The notes beneath the pieces are model-generated. The model searched no databases. It had not been told where the DNA came from and was given only the letters and a program-made list of their open reading frames with translations. A stretch of 64,000 bases of DNA from Pandoraea terrae (GTDB taxonomy: Bacteria; Pseudomonadota; Gammaproteobacteria; Burkholderiales; Burkholderiaceae), in the NCBI RefSeq assembly GCF_902459695.1, contig NZ_CABPRZ010000007.1:1-64000 (forward strand), read 5' to 3'. Below, one piece after another: positions 54,784-63,975 of the stretch (position 1 is its first letter; the number at the start of each line of letters is the position of its first letter). The position numbers were made by a program, and so were the translations under genes.

Positions 54784-55410
54784 ATGACGAGCGACGTTTT
54801 GAAACATTCTGCCGCGCACGCCGACGCGCATGCGCACGAGCACGAGCACCACGACACCGGGGGCAACACGATCTTCGGTTTCTGGGTGTACCTGATGACC
54901 GACCTGGTGCTGTTCGCCGGCCTGTTCGCCACGTTCGCGGTGCTGCGCAATGCGACGGCGGGCGGTCCGACAGGACAGGAACTGTTCGAACTGAAGTTCG
55001 TCCTGGTCGAAACCTTCATCCTGCTGTTTTCGTCGATCACCTACGGCTTCGCCATGGTGGGTCTGCACAACGGGAAGAAGCGCCAGGTCATGGGCTGGCT
55101 GGCGGTGACGTTCCTGCTGGGCGCCGCGTTCATCTGCATGGAAGTGTATGAATTCCATCACCTGATCCTGGAAGGCGCGGGTCCGAACCGCAGCGCATTC
55201 CTGTCGTCGTTCTTCACGCTCGTCGGCACGCACGGCCTGCACGTCTTCTCGGGCCTGCTGTGGATGGCCGTGCTGATGTATCAGGTCAGCAAGAAGGGCC
55301 TTACCGCCACCAACACGACCCGCCTGAACTGCCTGTCGCTGTTCTGGCACTTTTTGGACGTGGTCTGGATTGCGGTGTTCACGGTCGTGTATCTGATTGG
55401 AGCGATGTAA
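54784..55410 (+). CDS. cyoC: cytochrome bo3 ubiquinol oxidase subunit III
   Basis: 208 residues from the ATG at 54784, 2 bases after the cyoB stop. Five helices of the COX3 family follow a His-rich N-terminal tail ('[13 protein letters not shown]'). '[22 protein letters not shown]', '[15 protein letters not shown]' and '[21 protein letters not shown]' are typical. It stabilises subunit I. It abuts cyoD with no gap. Confidence 0.95.
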   Translation: MTSDVLKHSAAHADAHAHEHEHHDTGGNTIFGFWVYLMTDLVLFAGLFATFAVLRNATAGGPTGQELFELKFVLVETFILLFSSITYGFAMVGLHNGKKRQVMGWLAVTFLLGAAFICMEVYEFHHLILEGAGPNRSAFLSSFFTLVGTHGLHVFSGLLWMAVLMYQVSKKGLTATNTTRLNCLSLFWHFLDVVWIAVFTVVYLIGAM

Positions 55411-55779
55411 ATGGACAACAGCAAAACCCTGCATGCCCATGGCCATGACGCGCACGGCCACAACGCCGCGGGCGGCAGCCACGGCACGGTGAAGTCGTAC
55501 CTGATCGGTTTCGTGCTGGCGGTGATCCTCACCGTCATCCCGTTCAAGCTGGTCATGGACGGCAGCCTGCCGAAGCCCACGATCCTGCTGATCATCCTGG
55601 GCATGGCGCTGGTGCAGATCATCGTGCACCTGGTCTACTTCCTGCACATGGACCGCTCGTCGGAACAGCGCTGGAATGTGATGGCCTTTTCGTTCACGGT
55701 CCTGGTCGTGGCGATCGTCATCATTGGCTCGATCTGGATCATGCACAACGCCAACGCGTTGATGATGATCGGGATGTAA
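55411..55779 (+). CDS. cyoD: cytochrome bo3 ubiquinol oxidase subunit IV
   Basis: 122 residues, three helices, with the family pattern 'KSYLIGFVLAVILTVIPF', 'VQIIVHLVYFLHMD' and 'FSFTVLVVAIVIIGSIWIMHN'. It too begins with a His-rich stretch ('HAHGHDAHGHNAAGGSHG'). Last gene of the operon; no cyoE (haem O synthase) follows. A strong terminator lies 20 bases downstream. Confidence 0.94.
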   Translation: MDNSKTLHAHGHDAHGHNAAGGSHGTVKSYLIGFVLAVILTVIPFKLVMDGSLPKPTILLIILGMALVQIIVHLVYFLHMDRSSEQRWNVMAFSFTVLVVAIVIIGSIWIMHNANALMMIGM

Positions 55780-55797
55780 TGCCCGCCCTCCGGGGAT

Positions 55798-55838
55798 AAA
55801 AAAAAAGCGCGGTGCCGATTTGGCCCGCGCTTTTTTTC
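55798..55838. terminator. bidirectional intrinsic terminator between cyoD and hipA
   Basis: AAAAAAAAGCGCGG ... CCGCGCTTTTTTT forms a GC-rich stem flanked by A and T runs, so it can end both the cyo transcript (plus) and the hipBA transcript (minus). Confidence 0.88.
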
Positions 55839-57144
55839 ATGGTGCTTTGCGAGGATGCGCCGCAAAAATCCTGGGCGCGGCGACTGCGGAGCATCCCCCC
55901 TCCCACTCCGACTTGATCGTCTGGAGGAAGCCTGAGTCAATCCGGCGAGCCTCGGATTTCAATACGTCGCGCATTGCGGCCTCAATGCGGTCCAGCACCA
56001 CTTCAGGCTTGGGCACTCCGCACACATTTCGCCCGAACTGCACGAGGTTCTTTCGCGTGGGATAGTCCTTCTTCTTATGGAGATTTAGCGCAAGCTCCCG
56101 ATCCGTCAACATTCGTCCTGATTGTGGATCGCGAATTGGATAGACGGTAGTCGTGACAACATCGAAAAGCGGCGCAAGTCGCGGCGGCGCACCATTCGGG
56201 AACTCATAGAGCAGGCCGAAATTCTTGAGATGCGCGTCACCATTCCGAGTCATTACCGAAAGCGCCACGTACTCGAAGAATCTGGCCTGGCTCTCTACCC
56301 GATTCTCCTTACAGTACGCGCCGATCATCTTTGCGACCTCCTCGTACGAGCCGTGGTATTTTTGCTCCGCGGTGCGTGTCGTCAGAACAGCCATGTCCTC
56401 GAAGCCGAGCTGCTTACGCTCCGGCCCCTCCAGGTCAAAGCGACGCATGACAAAAAGAGAGCCGTCCTCCGATAGCCAGAAGTCCGGGACCGTAATTCCG
56501 GCCTGCTTTGCGGCCGACATGCACAGGTACTCGTTCTGAGCCAGGAAGGCGTAGTCTTCCCCCGCCGACTTCACAATCAGGTCCGGGGTAACGGCAGTCG
56601 ACTTTTCCGCCAACGGTGCAGTTTCCCACGATGCCGTGCCCCCACCGCCGAGGACGCTTGAAGAAGCCGAGACCTTGTCCGCGTCGGGAATCATGATTTT
56701 CGGCTGAAATCCGGATATGCCCGATTGCAGGTAGACGTCAACCAGGTAATCGAATAGCCCCTCGCTCGCTTTTGAATTAAGCAAGGTCGATAGACCGACT
56801 TCAGCCCCCCTCTGCTCGCCCGCTGTGCCCGGTTCGCTATATCGAAGACGCCCGATTTGGTTTTGGCCCGTGATCGCCAGCAGACGCATGTCATCCAAAT
56901 CGAAGTGCTTCCCGAAACGTTCACGAATTTTGTCGAGCAGGTAGCCCTCGGGGCGATTCATCGCGAAGACTGACGGAAGGACTGACCCCGCGTAGCTCTC
57001 GGCTCGGATGGGCATCAGCAGCGATACCTCGCTCGAACGGTCATCCGTCGTGTAATTGAACGAGAAGCGAGATTCCTTGACGAGCCGCCCCGATTCGCCC
57101 TGGGGCGTGCTCACCTGCAACCCCTTGATCTTTCCATTACTCAT
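55837..57144 (-). CDS. hipA: HipA-family Ser/Thr kinase toxin
   Basis: 435 residues with the HipA kinase fold: substrate/N-terminal domain, 'DLIVKSAGEDYAFLAQNEYLCM' (nucleotide-binding Lys and following Glu), 'SLFVMRRFDLEG', the catalytic loop 'VALSVMTRNGDAHLKNFGLLY' and 'LAPLFDVVTTTVYP' (metal-binding Asp). HipA kinases phosphorylate targets such as tRNA synthetases and induce dormancy. The start overlaps the hipB end by 8 bases. The reading frame ends within the shared terminator region. Confidence 0.92.
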   Translation of the reverse strand: MSNGKIKGLQVSTPQGESGRLVKESRFSFNYTTDDRSSEVSLLMPIRAESYAGSVLPSVFAMNRPEGYLLDKIRERFGKHFDLDDMRLLAITGQNQIGRLRYSEPGTAGEQRGAEVGLSTLLNSKASEGLFDYLVDVYLQSGISGFQPKIMIPDADKVSASSSVLGGGGTASWETAPLAEKSTAVTPDLIVKSAGEDYAFLAQNEYLCMSAAKQAGITVPDFWLSEDGSLFVMRRFDLEGPERKQLGFEDMAVLTTRTAEQKYHGSYEEVAKMIGAYCKENRVESQARFFEYVALSVMTRNGDAHLKNFGLLYEFPNGAPPRLAPLFDVVTTTVYPIRDPQSGRMLTDRELALNLHKKKDYPTRKNLVQFGRNVCGVPKPEVVLDRIEAAMRDVLKSEARRIDSGFLQTIKSEWEGGCSAVAAPRIFAAHPRKAP

Positions 57145-57409
57145 CGCGGATCATCTTCCTCACCATGTCATAGTCGGGCCGATCGGAGGCGATCATGAGT
57201 CCCTTGCCGATCGCGCCAAGGGCGCGCATGATGACATGCAGACCCACATTCTGCCCCTGCTCCAACTGCACCACGGTCTCCCTTCGGATACCCGCCTGCT
57301 CGGCAACCCAGGCTTGCGATTTCTTGAGCTTCCGACGTTCATTGCGAAACGCTTCCCCGAAGTCGGCAGCCGTCAGAGAGGCCTGAAATATGTTATTCAT
57401 AGCCAACAT
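57137..57409 (-). CDS. hipB: HipB-like HTH antitoxin
   Basis: 90 residues (or 87 if the ATG at 57400 is used; no ribosome binding site decides). An XRE-type HTH is clear: 'LKKSQAWVAEQAGIRRETVVQLEQGQNVGLHVIMRAL'. It precedes and overlaps hipA, the standard order for HipBA toxin-antitoxin loci. An inverted repeat with arms AACATTTTCC and GGAAATGTT at 57405-57434, overlapping the start, is a likely autoregulatory operator. Confidence 0.88.
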   Translation of the reverse strand: MLAMNNIFQASLTAADFGEAFRNERRKLKKSQAWVAEQAGIRRETVVQLEQGQNVGLHVIMRALGAIGKGLMIASDRPDYDMVRKMIRDE

Positions 57410-57434
57410 TTTCCATGTACTTTCCGGAAATGTT
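57405..57434. promoter_or_regulatory. hipB operator-like inverted repeat
   Basis: AACATTTTCC and GGAAATGTT arms flank a short centre containing TTTCCGGAAA. The repeat overlaps the first hipB start codon, so HipB binding there would repress its own operon. Confidence 0.5.
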
Positions 57435-57527
57435 AGTTAAATATAACAATTATTTCAAGCAGAGAAGTGTTTCGACGAACCGGGAGAGATTCGCCCTAGC
57501 GTTGGCCCGCTCAGACCACATAACCCC

Positions 57528-58157
57528 TTAATCCATAGACAGCCGCACCGCGAAGGCCAGCAACGCCGCCGAGAATGACCAGCGCTGCACCTTCTGTGCG
57601 ACCGGCCGCGCGCTCAGCCAGCGGGCGATACGCGCTGCGCCGACGGCGAGCGTCACGTCGAACACCAAGCCAACCGCCACCAGCACTACGCCCAGTTCCA
57701 ACACCTGAGACCACACGGGCCCCGCATCCGGATGGACAAACTGCGGCAGCAACACCGAGCAGAACAGCAGCGCCTTAGGGTTCGTCAAACTGGAAAGTGC
57801 GCCGCGCCCCACCGCTCGACGCAACGGGGACGGCGCATCGCCCGAGGCACTGACTGCCGCGATGCCGAAATTCGGTGAACGGAAAATTTGAACGGCGACG
57901 TACGCCAAATACAGCGCACCGCCAATGCGCACCGCCTCAAACAGCCATGGCGACGTGCGCAGCAAAGCAGCGACGCCGCAGGCCGATAACGTGACGTGCG
58001 CGGCGCGGGCGAGCGCAAGTCCGCCCGCCGTCGCCAGTCCATGCCGCACACCGCGCGACATGCTGGTCTGCATTACCAGCGCCATGTCGGGCCCCGGCAG
58101 CGCATAGACGACCACCAGAGCACCAATGAAAATGGACAGCAATTGCAGCGAAACCAT
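57528..58157 (-). CDS. LysE/RhtB-family amino acid exporter
   Basis: 209 residues from the ATG at 58157 (GGAG about 10 bases upstream), the normal family length; a longer frame to 58241 is not needed. Six helices, with 'IGALVVVYALPGPDMALVMQTSMSRG' at the start and 'LSSLTNPKALLFCSVLLPQF' in the middle, are LysE signatures. It is divergent from an Lrp/AsnC regulator, the classical arrangement for amino acid exporters. Substrate is unknown. Confidence 0.92.
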   Translation of the reverse strand: MVSLQLLSIFIGALVVVYALPGPDMALVMQTSMSRGVRHGLATAGGLALARAAHVTLSACGVAALLRTSPWLFEAVRIGGALYLAYVAVQIFRSPNFGIAAVSASGDAPSPLRRAVGRGALSSLTNPKALLFCSVLLPQFVHPDAGPVWSQVLELGVVLVAVGLVFDVTLAVGAARIARWLSARPVAQKVQRWSFSAALLAFAVRLSMD

Positions 58158-58491
58158 GATCGACACTCCACCTTGAAACGCATCACCGGAATGTCGACAT
58201 GATGCGGCCAATGTTGGAGGGATAATTGGCGTTGTTTTCAAACGAGAAGTGCATATGGAGCGGATTCCCCTCTACCAAGCAATTCTGTCAGCGTTTTCCA
58301 CCAGACCAAACGCGTCACTGCCCAATGGGAGACATGTCGCCCGTTGCCAAGGAAACGCAATCTCCCGCCAGACGCAACGTCAACGCCAACAATGACATTG
58401 GCGGAAGGGGTTCCCTGTTGGCCGCTGACGTGGTGGAATGCCGGCTGTCCGTGCCTTTTTGTAGTGGCTTTCCTTTTGTTGCGGGTTTCCA
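58158..58491. other. intergenic region between lysE-like and lrp-like genes
   Basis: 334 bases that must hold both divergent promoters and the Lrp binding sites. It is AT-richer than the coding DNA. No clean promoter or dyad was identified. Confidence 0.4.
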
Positions 58492-58956
58492 ATGAACGAT
58501 CTCGATGCCATCGACCGCGCCATTCTGGCGACCGTGCAGCAGGACGGGCGCATATCCAACGCCCGTCTCGCCGAACGCGTCGCGTTGTCTGAAACGCCGT
58601 GCGCGCGGCGTCTCAAACGTCTCGAGGCCGATGGGTATATTGGCGGCTATCGCGCGGCGTTGTCGCGGCGCGCACTTGGCCTGGGCGTGATGGCCTTCGT
58701 CCACGTGCGTTTCGCCGTGCATGACAGGGCGCTGTCGGAGCGCTTCGAACGGGAAATCCAGGCGATTCCCCGCATCGTGTCATGTCACAACATTTCGGGC
58801 AGCGCGGATTATCTGCTGACGATCGTGGCGCGCGATCTCGACGACTACGGCACGTTCACACGCGATGTCCTGCGGGCGCTGCCCGGCGTATCGTCGATCG
58901 AATCGATGTTGTCATTGCGGGAAGTCAAGCCGGACGCAGGTGTGCCGTTGCTCTGA
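58492..58956 (+). CDS. Lrp/AsnC-family regulator
   Basis: 154 residues with an AsnC-type HTH ('LDAIDRAILATVQQDGRISNARLAERVALSETPCARRLKRLEADGYI') and an Lrp ligand-binding RAM domain ('CHNISGSADYLLTIVARDLDDYGTFTRDVL'). Divergent from the LysE-type exporter, which it most likely activates when an amino acid accumulates. Full length. Confidence 0.94.
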   Translation: MNDLDAIDRAILATVQQDGRISNARLAERVALSETPCARRLKRLEADGYIGGYRAALSRRALGLGVMAFVHVRFAVHDRALSERFEREIQAIPRIVSCHNISGSADYLLTIVARDLDDYGTFTRDVLRALPGVSSIESMLSLREVKPDAGVPLL

Positions 58957-59014
58957 CGCTCGGGCCCGTTCAGGCGCCAATGCCCTACAATGCGGGCTTG
59001 AATGGAGAACTTCG

Positions 59015-59227
59015 ATGGAATCCCGCCTCACCGAACTCGAGATCAAGGTCGCCTTTCAGGAAGACCTGCTCGATACGCTCAACGAGATTGTCACGCGTCA
59101 ACAGCAACAGATCGAACTGCTGCAGAAGCAGTTCCAGGCGCTGTATCAGCAGGTGCAATCAGGGGCATCCGCAGGTGGCGCCGGCGCCGACGCTGACCCG
59201 CGCCACGAAATTCCGCCGCATTACTGA
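59015..59227 (+). CDS. slyX: SlyX family protein
   Basis: 70 residues from the ATG at 59015, with GGAG 8 bases upstream. It matches SlyX throughout ('ESRLTELEIKVAFQEDLLDTLNEIVTRQQQQIELLQKQFQALYQQV'), a short coiled-coil family of unknown function, and ends in the usual 'DPRHEIPPHY'. A longer in-frame version starting in the previous gene's region is rejected. Confidence 0.92.
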   Translation: MESRLTELEIKVAFQEDLLDTLNEIVTRQQQQIELLQKQFQALYQQVQSGASAGGAGADADPRHEIPPHY

Positions 59228-59327
59228 AATCGAACGAATTCGCGCGCAGGCCGGTCACATGCATCATGGGCGGCGCGTCCTGATGGCCCTTTCCGATTTC
59301 CCGCGCCGCCGCTCCGGAGTTTCCCGC

Positions 59328-59918
59328 ATGCAGATCGACCGACGCCGCGTCCTCATCCGGCTCGCCCGTTTTTCCTCGTTATCCGCCGCCGTTGTTGCCC
59401 TTACCGCCACAGGCACTGCCTTCGCGGCGTACAACGTCTGGACCGGCGAATACACCCTGACACGTCAGGAACTGGAGCACGCTGTCGGCCAGCGCTTTCC
59501 TGCCACATTGCGTTACGGACAACTCGTCAGCGTCGAGCTGACGCACCCGCACCTCCTGTTCGATCCGGCCACGAACCGCATCACGACCGAGGTCGATGCG
59601 CAAATGGCCAACTTGCTGCTGCAAGGTGTGCCCATCAAGGGCACGCTGGCCATCTCGAGTTCGCTCAAATACGACCCGGCACAAAGAGCGGTCCTGCTCG
59701 ACAACCCCAACGTCGAGCGGGTGCGCGTCGATGGCATGCCCGCCGAATATGGCGAACAGTTGAACGCGATCGGCGGTGTCGTCGCCACTCAGGTCCTGAA
59801 TCAATACCCGATCTACAAATTCAAGCCGGAACAATTGCGTTATGGCGGACGTGAAGTCGAACCGGGGGCGATCACGGTGCTGCCCGACGGTCTCAAGGTC
59901 GAAGTCAGGCAGCGTTGA
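59328..59918 (+). CDS. DUF1439 exported protein
   Basis: 196 residues from the ATG at 59328 (CGGAG upstream); a start at 59283 would add 15 residues. A hydrophobic signal ('LIRLARFSSLSAAVVALTATGTAFA') precedes a DUF1439 domain ('YTLTRQELEHAVGQRFPATLRYGQLVSVELTHPHLLFDPATNRI', 'YGGREVEPGAITVLPDGLKVEVRQR'). Members are envelope proteins of lipid-binding type. It follows slyX by 100 bases. Function is unknown. Confidence 0.85.
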   Translation: MQIDRRRVLIRLARFSSLSAAVVALTATGTAFAAYNVWTGEYTLTRQELEHAVGQRFPATLRYGQLVSVELTHPHLLFDPATNRITTEVDAQMANLLLQGVPIKGTLAISSSLKYDPAQRAVLLDNPNVERVRVDGMPAEYGEQLNAIGGVVATQVLNQYPIYKFKPEQLRYGGREVEPGAITVLPDGLKVEVRQR

Positions 59919-60072
59919 AACCGGCGCATTCGTGGCGCCGTGAGACGCCCCACCTAAAATTGGGCCGCTCACGCCTTTGACGGCCGCGATACGCTAGTAT
60001 TGCGGGCAACGCCGCCATCCGCGCGGTCATGGAACAGGGCCGGCGCTGCCTCGGAGCCCGCCGGCGGGTTGT

Positions 60073-60543
60073 ATGGAACTCGACGCAATTGATCTGAAGA
60101 TTCTGCGGGAGCTGCAAAGCGATGCCCGCCTCACCAACGTCGAACTCGCTTCGCGCGTGAATCTGTCGCCGTCGCCATGTTTGGCGCGCGTCAAGACGCT
60201 CGAGATGGCCGGCTTCATCCGGCAGCGTGTCACGCTGCTCGACCCGGCCCGGCTCGGACTGCATATCAACGTCTTCATCCAGGTCACGCTGGAAAACCAG
60301 CGCCGCGAAGCACTCGACGCGTTCGAACATGCCGTCTGCGCCCTGCCGCAGGTCATGGAGTGTTACCTGATGTCGGGTGACTCCGATTTCCTGCTGCGCG
60401 TGCTGGTCAGCGACATGGGCGCATACGAAGCATTCATCTCGAACGAACTCACCCGGATTCCCGGCATCCGCAGCGTGCGCTCGAGTTTTGCGCTCAAGCA
60501 AGTGCGCTACACCACGGCCGTTCCCGTGCCTGAACGCGATTGA
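60073..60543 (+). CDS. Lrp/AsnC-family regulator coupled to a DMT transporter
   Basis: 156 residues. HTH 'LDAIDLKILRELQSDARLTNVELASRVNLSPSPCLARVKTLEMAGFI' and RAM domain 'ECYLMSGDSDFLLRVLVSDMGAYEAFISNELTRIPGI', closest in style to Lrp itself. It overlaps the next gene by 4 bases, so it is translated with the transporter and probably regulates it. Confidence 0.93.
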   Translation: MELDAIDLKILRELQSDARLTNVELASRVNLSPSPCLARVKTLEMAGFIRQRVTLLDPARLGLHINVFIQVTLENQRREALDAFEHAVCALPQVMECYLMSGDSDFLLRVLVSDMGAYEAFISNELTRIPGIRSVRSSFALKQVRYTTAVPVPERD

Positions 60544-61400
60544 CGCGCGCCGTCATCCCCCTGCACCTCGCCGCACTGCTGTTCGGCGCATCCGCGCTGT
60601 TCGGCGAACGCATTGCGGCCTCGAGCACGATGATCGTGTTCGGCCGCGGCATCTTTGCATGGTCCGCGCTGACCTTGATATGCATATTCGGCGCGGGCAC
60701 GCCATGGCGTAATCTCACGCCCGCCGAGGCCGGCAAACTGCTCCTGGCCGGCGCGATGCTCGCCGTCCACTGGATTACCTTCTTCATGGCTGTGAAACTG
60801 GGCGGCGTGGCCATCGGCACGCTCGGCTTTGCCTGCTTCCCCGCCTTCGTCGCGCTGCTGGAATGGGCCGTGAAACGCGAACGCCCGGCCCTCGGAGAAT
60901 GGGCAGTGATCGGGCTGGTGTCGCTAGGCCTGATGCTGGTCACGCCAACCTTCGATGTCCGGGACGGTGCGACCGTCGGGCTGCTCTGGGGCGTGGTGTC
61001 AGGCATGATTTACGCGGTCATCACCCTGTCGAACCGCTATCTGGCGAGCCGGGCGTCACCGCTGCATGCGAGCTGGTGGCAGTTTCTCGCCATCGCGCTC
61101 ATGCTCGCGCCGTTTTCGTTCGGGGAAGCGCTGCACCTGCCGGCGGCCCAATGGGGATGGCTCGCCTGCCTCGGCGTGCTTTGCACCGCGCTCGCCTATA
61201 CCTTGTTCATTCACGCGTTGCAGGCCGTCAAGGCCAGCCAGGCCGCGGTCGTGATCGCCCTCGAGCCGGTCTATGCCATCGCTCTCGCATGGCTGCTGTT
61301 CGGGCACGCGCCGACCCTCAAGATGTGGCTCGGCGGCGCGTGCATTGTCGGCGCCGTGGCGTGGTCGGGTCTGCGCCGCGGCCAGCGCCGTGCACATTGA
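60540..61400 (+). CDS. EamA-family (DMT) transporter with TTG start
   Basis: 286 residues, ten helices, two EamA repeats ('LHLAALLFGASALFGERIAAS', 'AVHWITFFMAVKLGGVAIGTLGFACFPAFVALLEW', 'VKASQAAVVIALEPVYAIALAWLLFG'). No ATG precedes the first helix; the start is a TTG overlapping the lrp stop (TTGA). Likely exports an amino acid or other metabolite under the coupled Lrp protein. Confidence 0.85.
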   Translation: MTRAVIPLHLAALLFGASALFGERIAASSTMIVFGRGIFAWSALTLICIFGAGTPWRNLTPAEAGKLLLAGAMLAVHWITFFMAVKLGGVAIGTLGFACFPAFVALLEWAVKRERPALGEWAVIGLVSLGLMLVTPTFDVRDGATVGLLWGVVSGMIYAVITLSNRYLASRASPLHASWWQFLAIALMLAPFSFGEALHLPAAQWGWLACLGVLCTALAYTLFIHALQAVKASQAAVVIALEPVYAIALAWLLFGHAPTLKMWLGGACIVGAVAWSGLRRGQRRAH

Positions 61401-61428
61401 TGCCTGGCAAACGCCGCCGCGCATCCGC

Positions 61429-62187
61429 TTACAGGAACATCCCGCCCGACGCCTCGATACGCTGCGCGTTGATCCACCGGTTGTCGTCGGACAGCAGCGA
61501 GGCAATCACGCCACCGATGTCGTCCGGCATGCCGACACGTCCCAGCGCCGTATTCGCGGCGACGAACTGATTGATGTCGGCATTGTCGCGCACCACGCCG
61601 CCGCCGAAGTCGGTGGCGATGGCGCCCGGGGCCACGGTATTGACCGCAATGCCGCGTCCGCCGAGCTCCTTCGCAAGATAGCGCGTGAGCACCTCCACCC
61701 CGCCCTTCATCGTCGCGTATGCCGCGTAGCCCGGCAGCGAGAAACGCGCGAGCCCGCTCGACAGATTGATGATGCGCCCGCCGTCGGCCAGCAACGGCAA
61801 CAGTGCCTGCGTCAGGAAGAACGGGCCCTTCAAATGGATGCGCATCAATTCGTCGAACTGCGCTTCGCTCGTTTCGGCGAAGCTCGCGTGAATACCGACG
61901 CCGGCGTTGTTGACAAGGAAATCGAACGCGTCGCGCCGCCATTCGCGCGCCAACACGGCGCGCACGGCATCGGCGAAGGCAGGAAACGCGGCGCTGTCGC
62001 CCACATCGAGTTGCAGCGCCGCGGCCTTCGCGCCCAACGCCGCGATGTCGGCCACGACGGCGTCGGCTTCGGCGCGCTGGCTGCGGTACGTCAGGATGAC
62101 GTCGATACCGTTGCGCGCGGCGGCCAGCGCAGCGTTCTTGCCCAAGCCGCGGCTTGCACCGGTAATGAGAAGGATTTTGCGTGTCAT
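61429..62187 (-). CDS. short-chain dehydrogenase/reductase
   Basis: 252 residues. NAD(P) motif 'LLITGASRGLGKNAALAAA', 'NNAGVG', catalytic Ser in 'IINLSSGLARFSLPGYAAYATMKGG' with YxxxK, and 'VAPGAIATDFGG'. Classical SDR; substrate unknown. Divergent from a LysR regulator with 168 bases between, the usual sign of control by that regulator. It is convergent with the DMT gene. Confidence 0.93.
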   Translation of the reverse strand: MTRKILLITGASRGLGKNAALAAARNGIDVILTYRSQRAEADAVVADIAALGAKAAALQLDVGDSAAFPAFADAVRAVLAREWRRDAFDFLVNNAGVGIHASFAETSEAQFDELMRIHLKGPFFLTQALLPLLADGGRIINLSSGLARFSLPGYAAYATMKGGVEVLTRYLAKELGGRGIAVNTVAPGAIATDFGGGVVRDNADINQFVAANTALGRVGMPDDIGGVIASLLSDDNRWINAQRIEASGGMFL

Positions 62188-62355
62188 GGAAAAACGCCTG
62201 AGGGTCCGATAAGACGCGAGGTCTCAAAAAGAGCCGCACATCCGGAAACCGATCCGTCATGTGCGGGATGGACACATCGTATTGCAACGTCATTTGCCAA
62301 TAAATCAGGCAAATCGGATTACACTGTTCAAATCTGGATAACACTGATCGATACC

Positions 62356-63270
62356 ATGAACCGGCTCGATGCCATGCAGGCGTTCGTGCGCGTCGCGGAA
62401 ATGGCCAGCTTTACGCAGGCGGCCGACAGCCTGGGGCTGCCGAAGGCGAGCATCTCGAACGCGGTCAAGCAATTGGAGAACCAACTCGGCACGCGCTTGC
62501 TTCACCGCACCACACGGCGCGTCCAACTCACGCAGGACGGTCAGGTCTGTTACGAGCGCTGCAAGGATCTGCTCGCCGACGTCGACGAGTTCGAGGGGAT
62601 GTTCGCGCAAGGCGAGGCTGCGTTGACCGGCCGCCTGCGTGTCGATTTGCCTGCGACGTTCGCGCGCAATGTCGTGATTCCGCGCCTGCCGGAATTTCTC
62701 GAGGCGCATCCTGCGCTGGCGCTGGAGTTGTCAAGCACCGACCGTCGCGTCGATCTGGTGCGCGAGGGATTCGACTGCGTGCTGCGCGTGGGCGCGGTCG
62801 CCGACTCCACGCTCATTGCGCGCCCGCTTGGCGAGCTACGTCAAATCAACTGCGCAAGCCCGGCCTATCTCGCCCGACACGGCACACCGCAGTCGCTCGA
62901 CGATCTCGCGCATCACCAACTGATCCACTATACGACGACGCTCGGCGCGCGCACCGCCGGCTGGGAATTTCACGATGGGGAACGGCATACGCAACGCGCG
63001 ATGGACGGCGTGCTCACCGTCAACAACGCAGACGCCTACGAAGCCGCTTGTCTGGCGGGCCTCGGCATCATTCAGGCGCCCGAACGCGGCTTGTTTCCCT
63101 ACCTGGAAGCCGGCCGGCTGATCGAAGTCATGCCGGATCATCGCGCCGAACCGCTGCCGGTCACGTTACTGTACGCGAATCGCCGCCACCTCCCGCGCCG
63201 CGTACAGGCCTTCATGCGCTGGCTGGCGGACGTGATCACCGCGCGCCTGGACAATGGATCACCGCATTGA
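62356..63270 (+). CDS. LysR-family regulator divergent from the SDR
   Basis: 304 residues from the ATG at 62356. HTH 'MQAFVRVAEMASFTQAADSLGLPKASISNAVKQLENQLGTRLLHRTTRRVQLT' and substrate domain 'GRLRVDLPATFARNVVIPRLPEFLEAHPALALELSSTDRRVDLVREGFDCVLRVG', of the CrgA/PtxR-like branch. A longer in-frame version to 61273 lies antisense to the SDR and is rejected. Probably controls the SDR gene. Confidence 0.94.
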   Translation: MNRLDAMQAFVRVAEMASFTQAADSLGLPKASISNAVKQLENQLGTRLLHRTTRRVQLTQDGQVCYERCKDLLADVDEFEGMFAQGEAALTGRLRVDLPATFARNVVIPRLPEFLEAHPALALELSSTDRRVDLVREGFDCVLRVGAVADSTLIARPLGELRQINCASPAYLARHGTPQSLDDLAHHQLIHYTTTLGARTAGWEFHDGERHTQRAMDGVLTVNNADAYEAACLAGLGIIQAPERGLFPYLEAGRLIEVMPDHRAEPLPVTLLYANRRHLPRRVQAFMRWLADVITARLDNGSPH

Positions 63271-63915
63271 TCACAGCCCCTTCTCCACCATATCGAGAAG
63301 CCGCTGCCCCGCAAGCGCGGCCTGATCGCGCCCGAGCATGCGCAAGGGCCCGTCGATGATCAGCATCGCCAGGCCATGCACGGCCGACCACGCCAGGTAC
63401 TCCGCGCCGGGCCGGCGCGCTGGCGCCAGCACGCCGGCAGTGACCATATTGTCGAGCGCCAGACCGAGCAACTGAAACGGATTGAGGCCGCTTTCCCCCG
63501 CCTTTTCAGGCACCGCGTCATTATTCACGTGCTCCGGACTCACGAACGCCGTCCGGAAAAGGCCGGTCTCACGCTGTGCAAACCGCAGGTAAGCCGTGCC
63601 CACGGCCCGCAGACCCGCGCGCGCCGCCGCTTTCGGATCGGCCAGCGCCGGCGCCGATGCCATTTCAGCTTCCATGGCGACGGCCAGCGCCGCCAGCGAG
63701 GCATCGCGCACCGCCTGCACCAAATCCTGACGATTGGCGAAATGCCGGTATGCCGCGTTCGGCACCACCCCCGCGCGCCGCGTCGCCTCGCGCAACACGA
63801 CCGCCTCCGGCCCCCCGTCGCGCGCCAGCGCCATCCCCGCATCCAGCAGCGCGCGCCGCAAATCCCCGTGCCGGTAGGTACTGCGCGTCGGTGCCGGCGT
63901 CACATCTTTTGTCAT
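63271..63915 (-). CDS. TetR-family regulator
   Basis: 214 residues from the ATG at 63915. N-terminal HTH 'YRHGDLRRALLDAGMALARDGGPEAVVLREATRRAGVVPNAAYRHFANRQDLVQAV', then a WHG-type C-terminal ligand domain ('AYLRFAQRETGLFRTAFV', 'WSAVHGLAMLIIDGPL'). Its regulated gene is probably beyond the right edge. A TGGACA-G-TGTCCA palindrome lies just upstream. Confidence 0.92.
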   Translation of the reverse strand: MTKDVTPAPTRSTYRHGDLRRALLDAGMALARDGGPEAVVLREATRRAGVVPNAAYRHFANRQDLVQAVRDASLAALAVAMEAEMASAPALADPKAAARAGLRAVGTAYLRFAQRETGLFRTAFVSPEHVNNDAVPEKAGESGLNPFQLLGLALDNMVTAGVLAPARRPGAEYLAWSAVHGLAMLIIDGPLRMLGRDQAALAGQRLLDMVEKGL

Positions 63916-63927
63916 TGCAACCCCTTG

Positions 63928-63975
63928 TGGACAGTGTCCATTATGTCTGCTATTGTTTGTGTACGCTGTCCACAA
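63928..63975. promoter_or_regulatory. TetR operator candidates
   Basis: TGGACAGTGTCCA (63928-63940) is a perfect palindrome. CTGTCCACAA (63966-63975) repeats the other half of TTGTGGACAG (63925-63934) in inverted order. Both lie immediately upstream of the TetR start and toward a divergent promoter outside the window. Confidence 0.55.
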
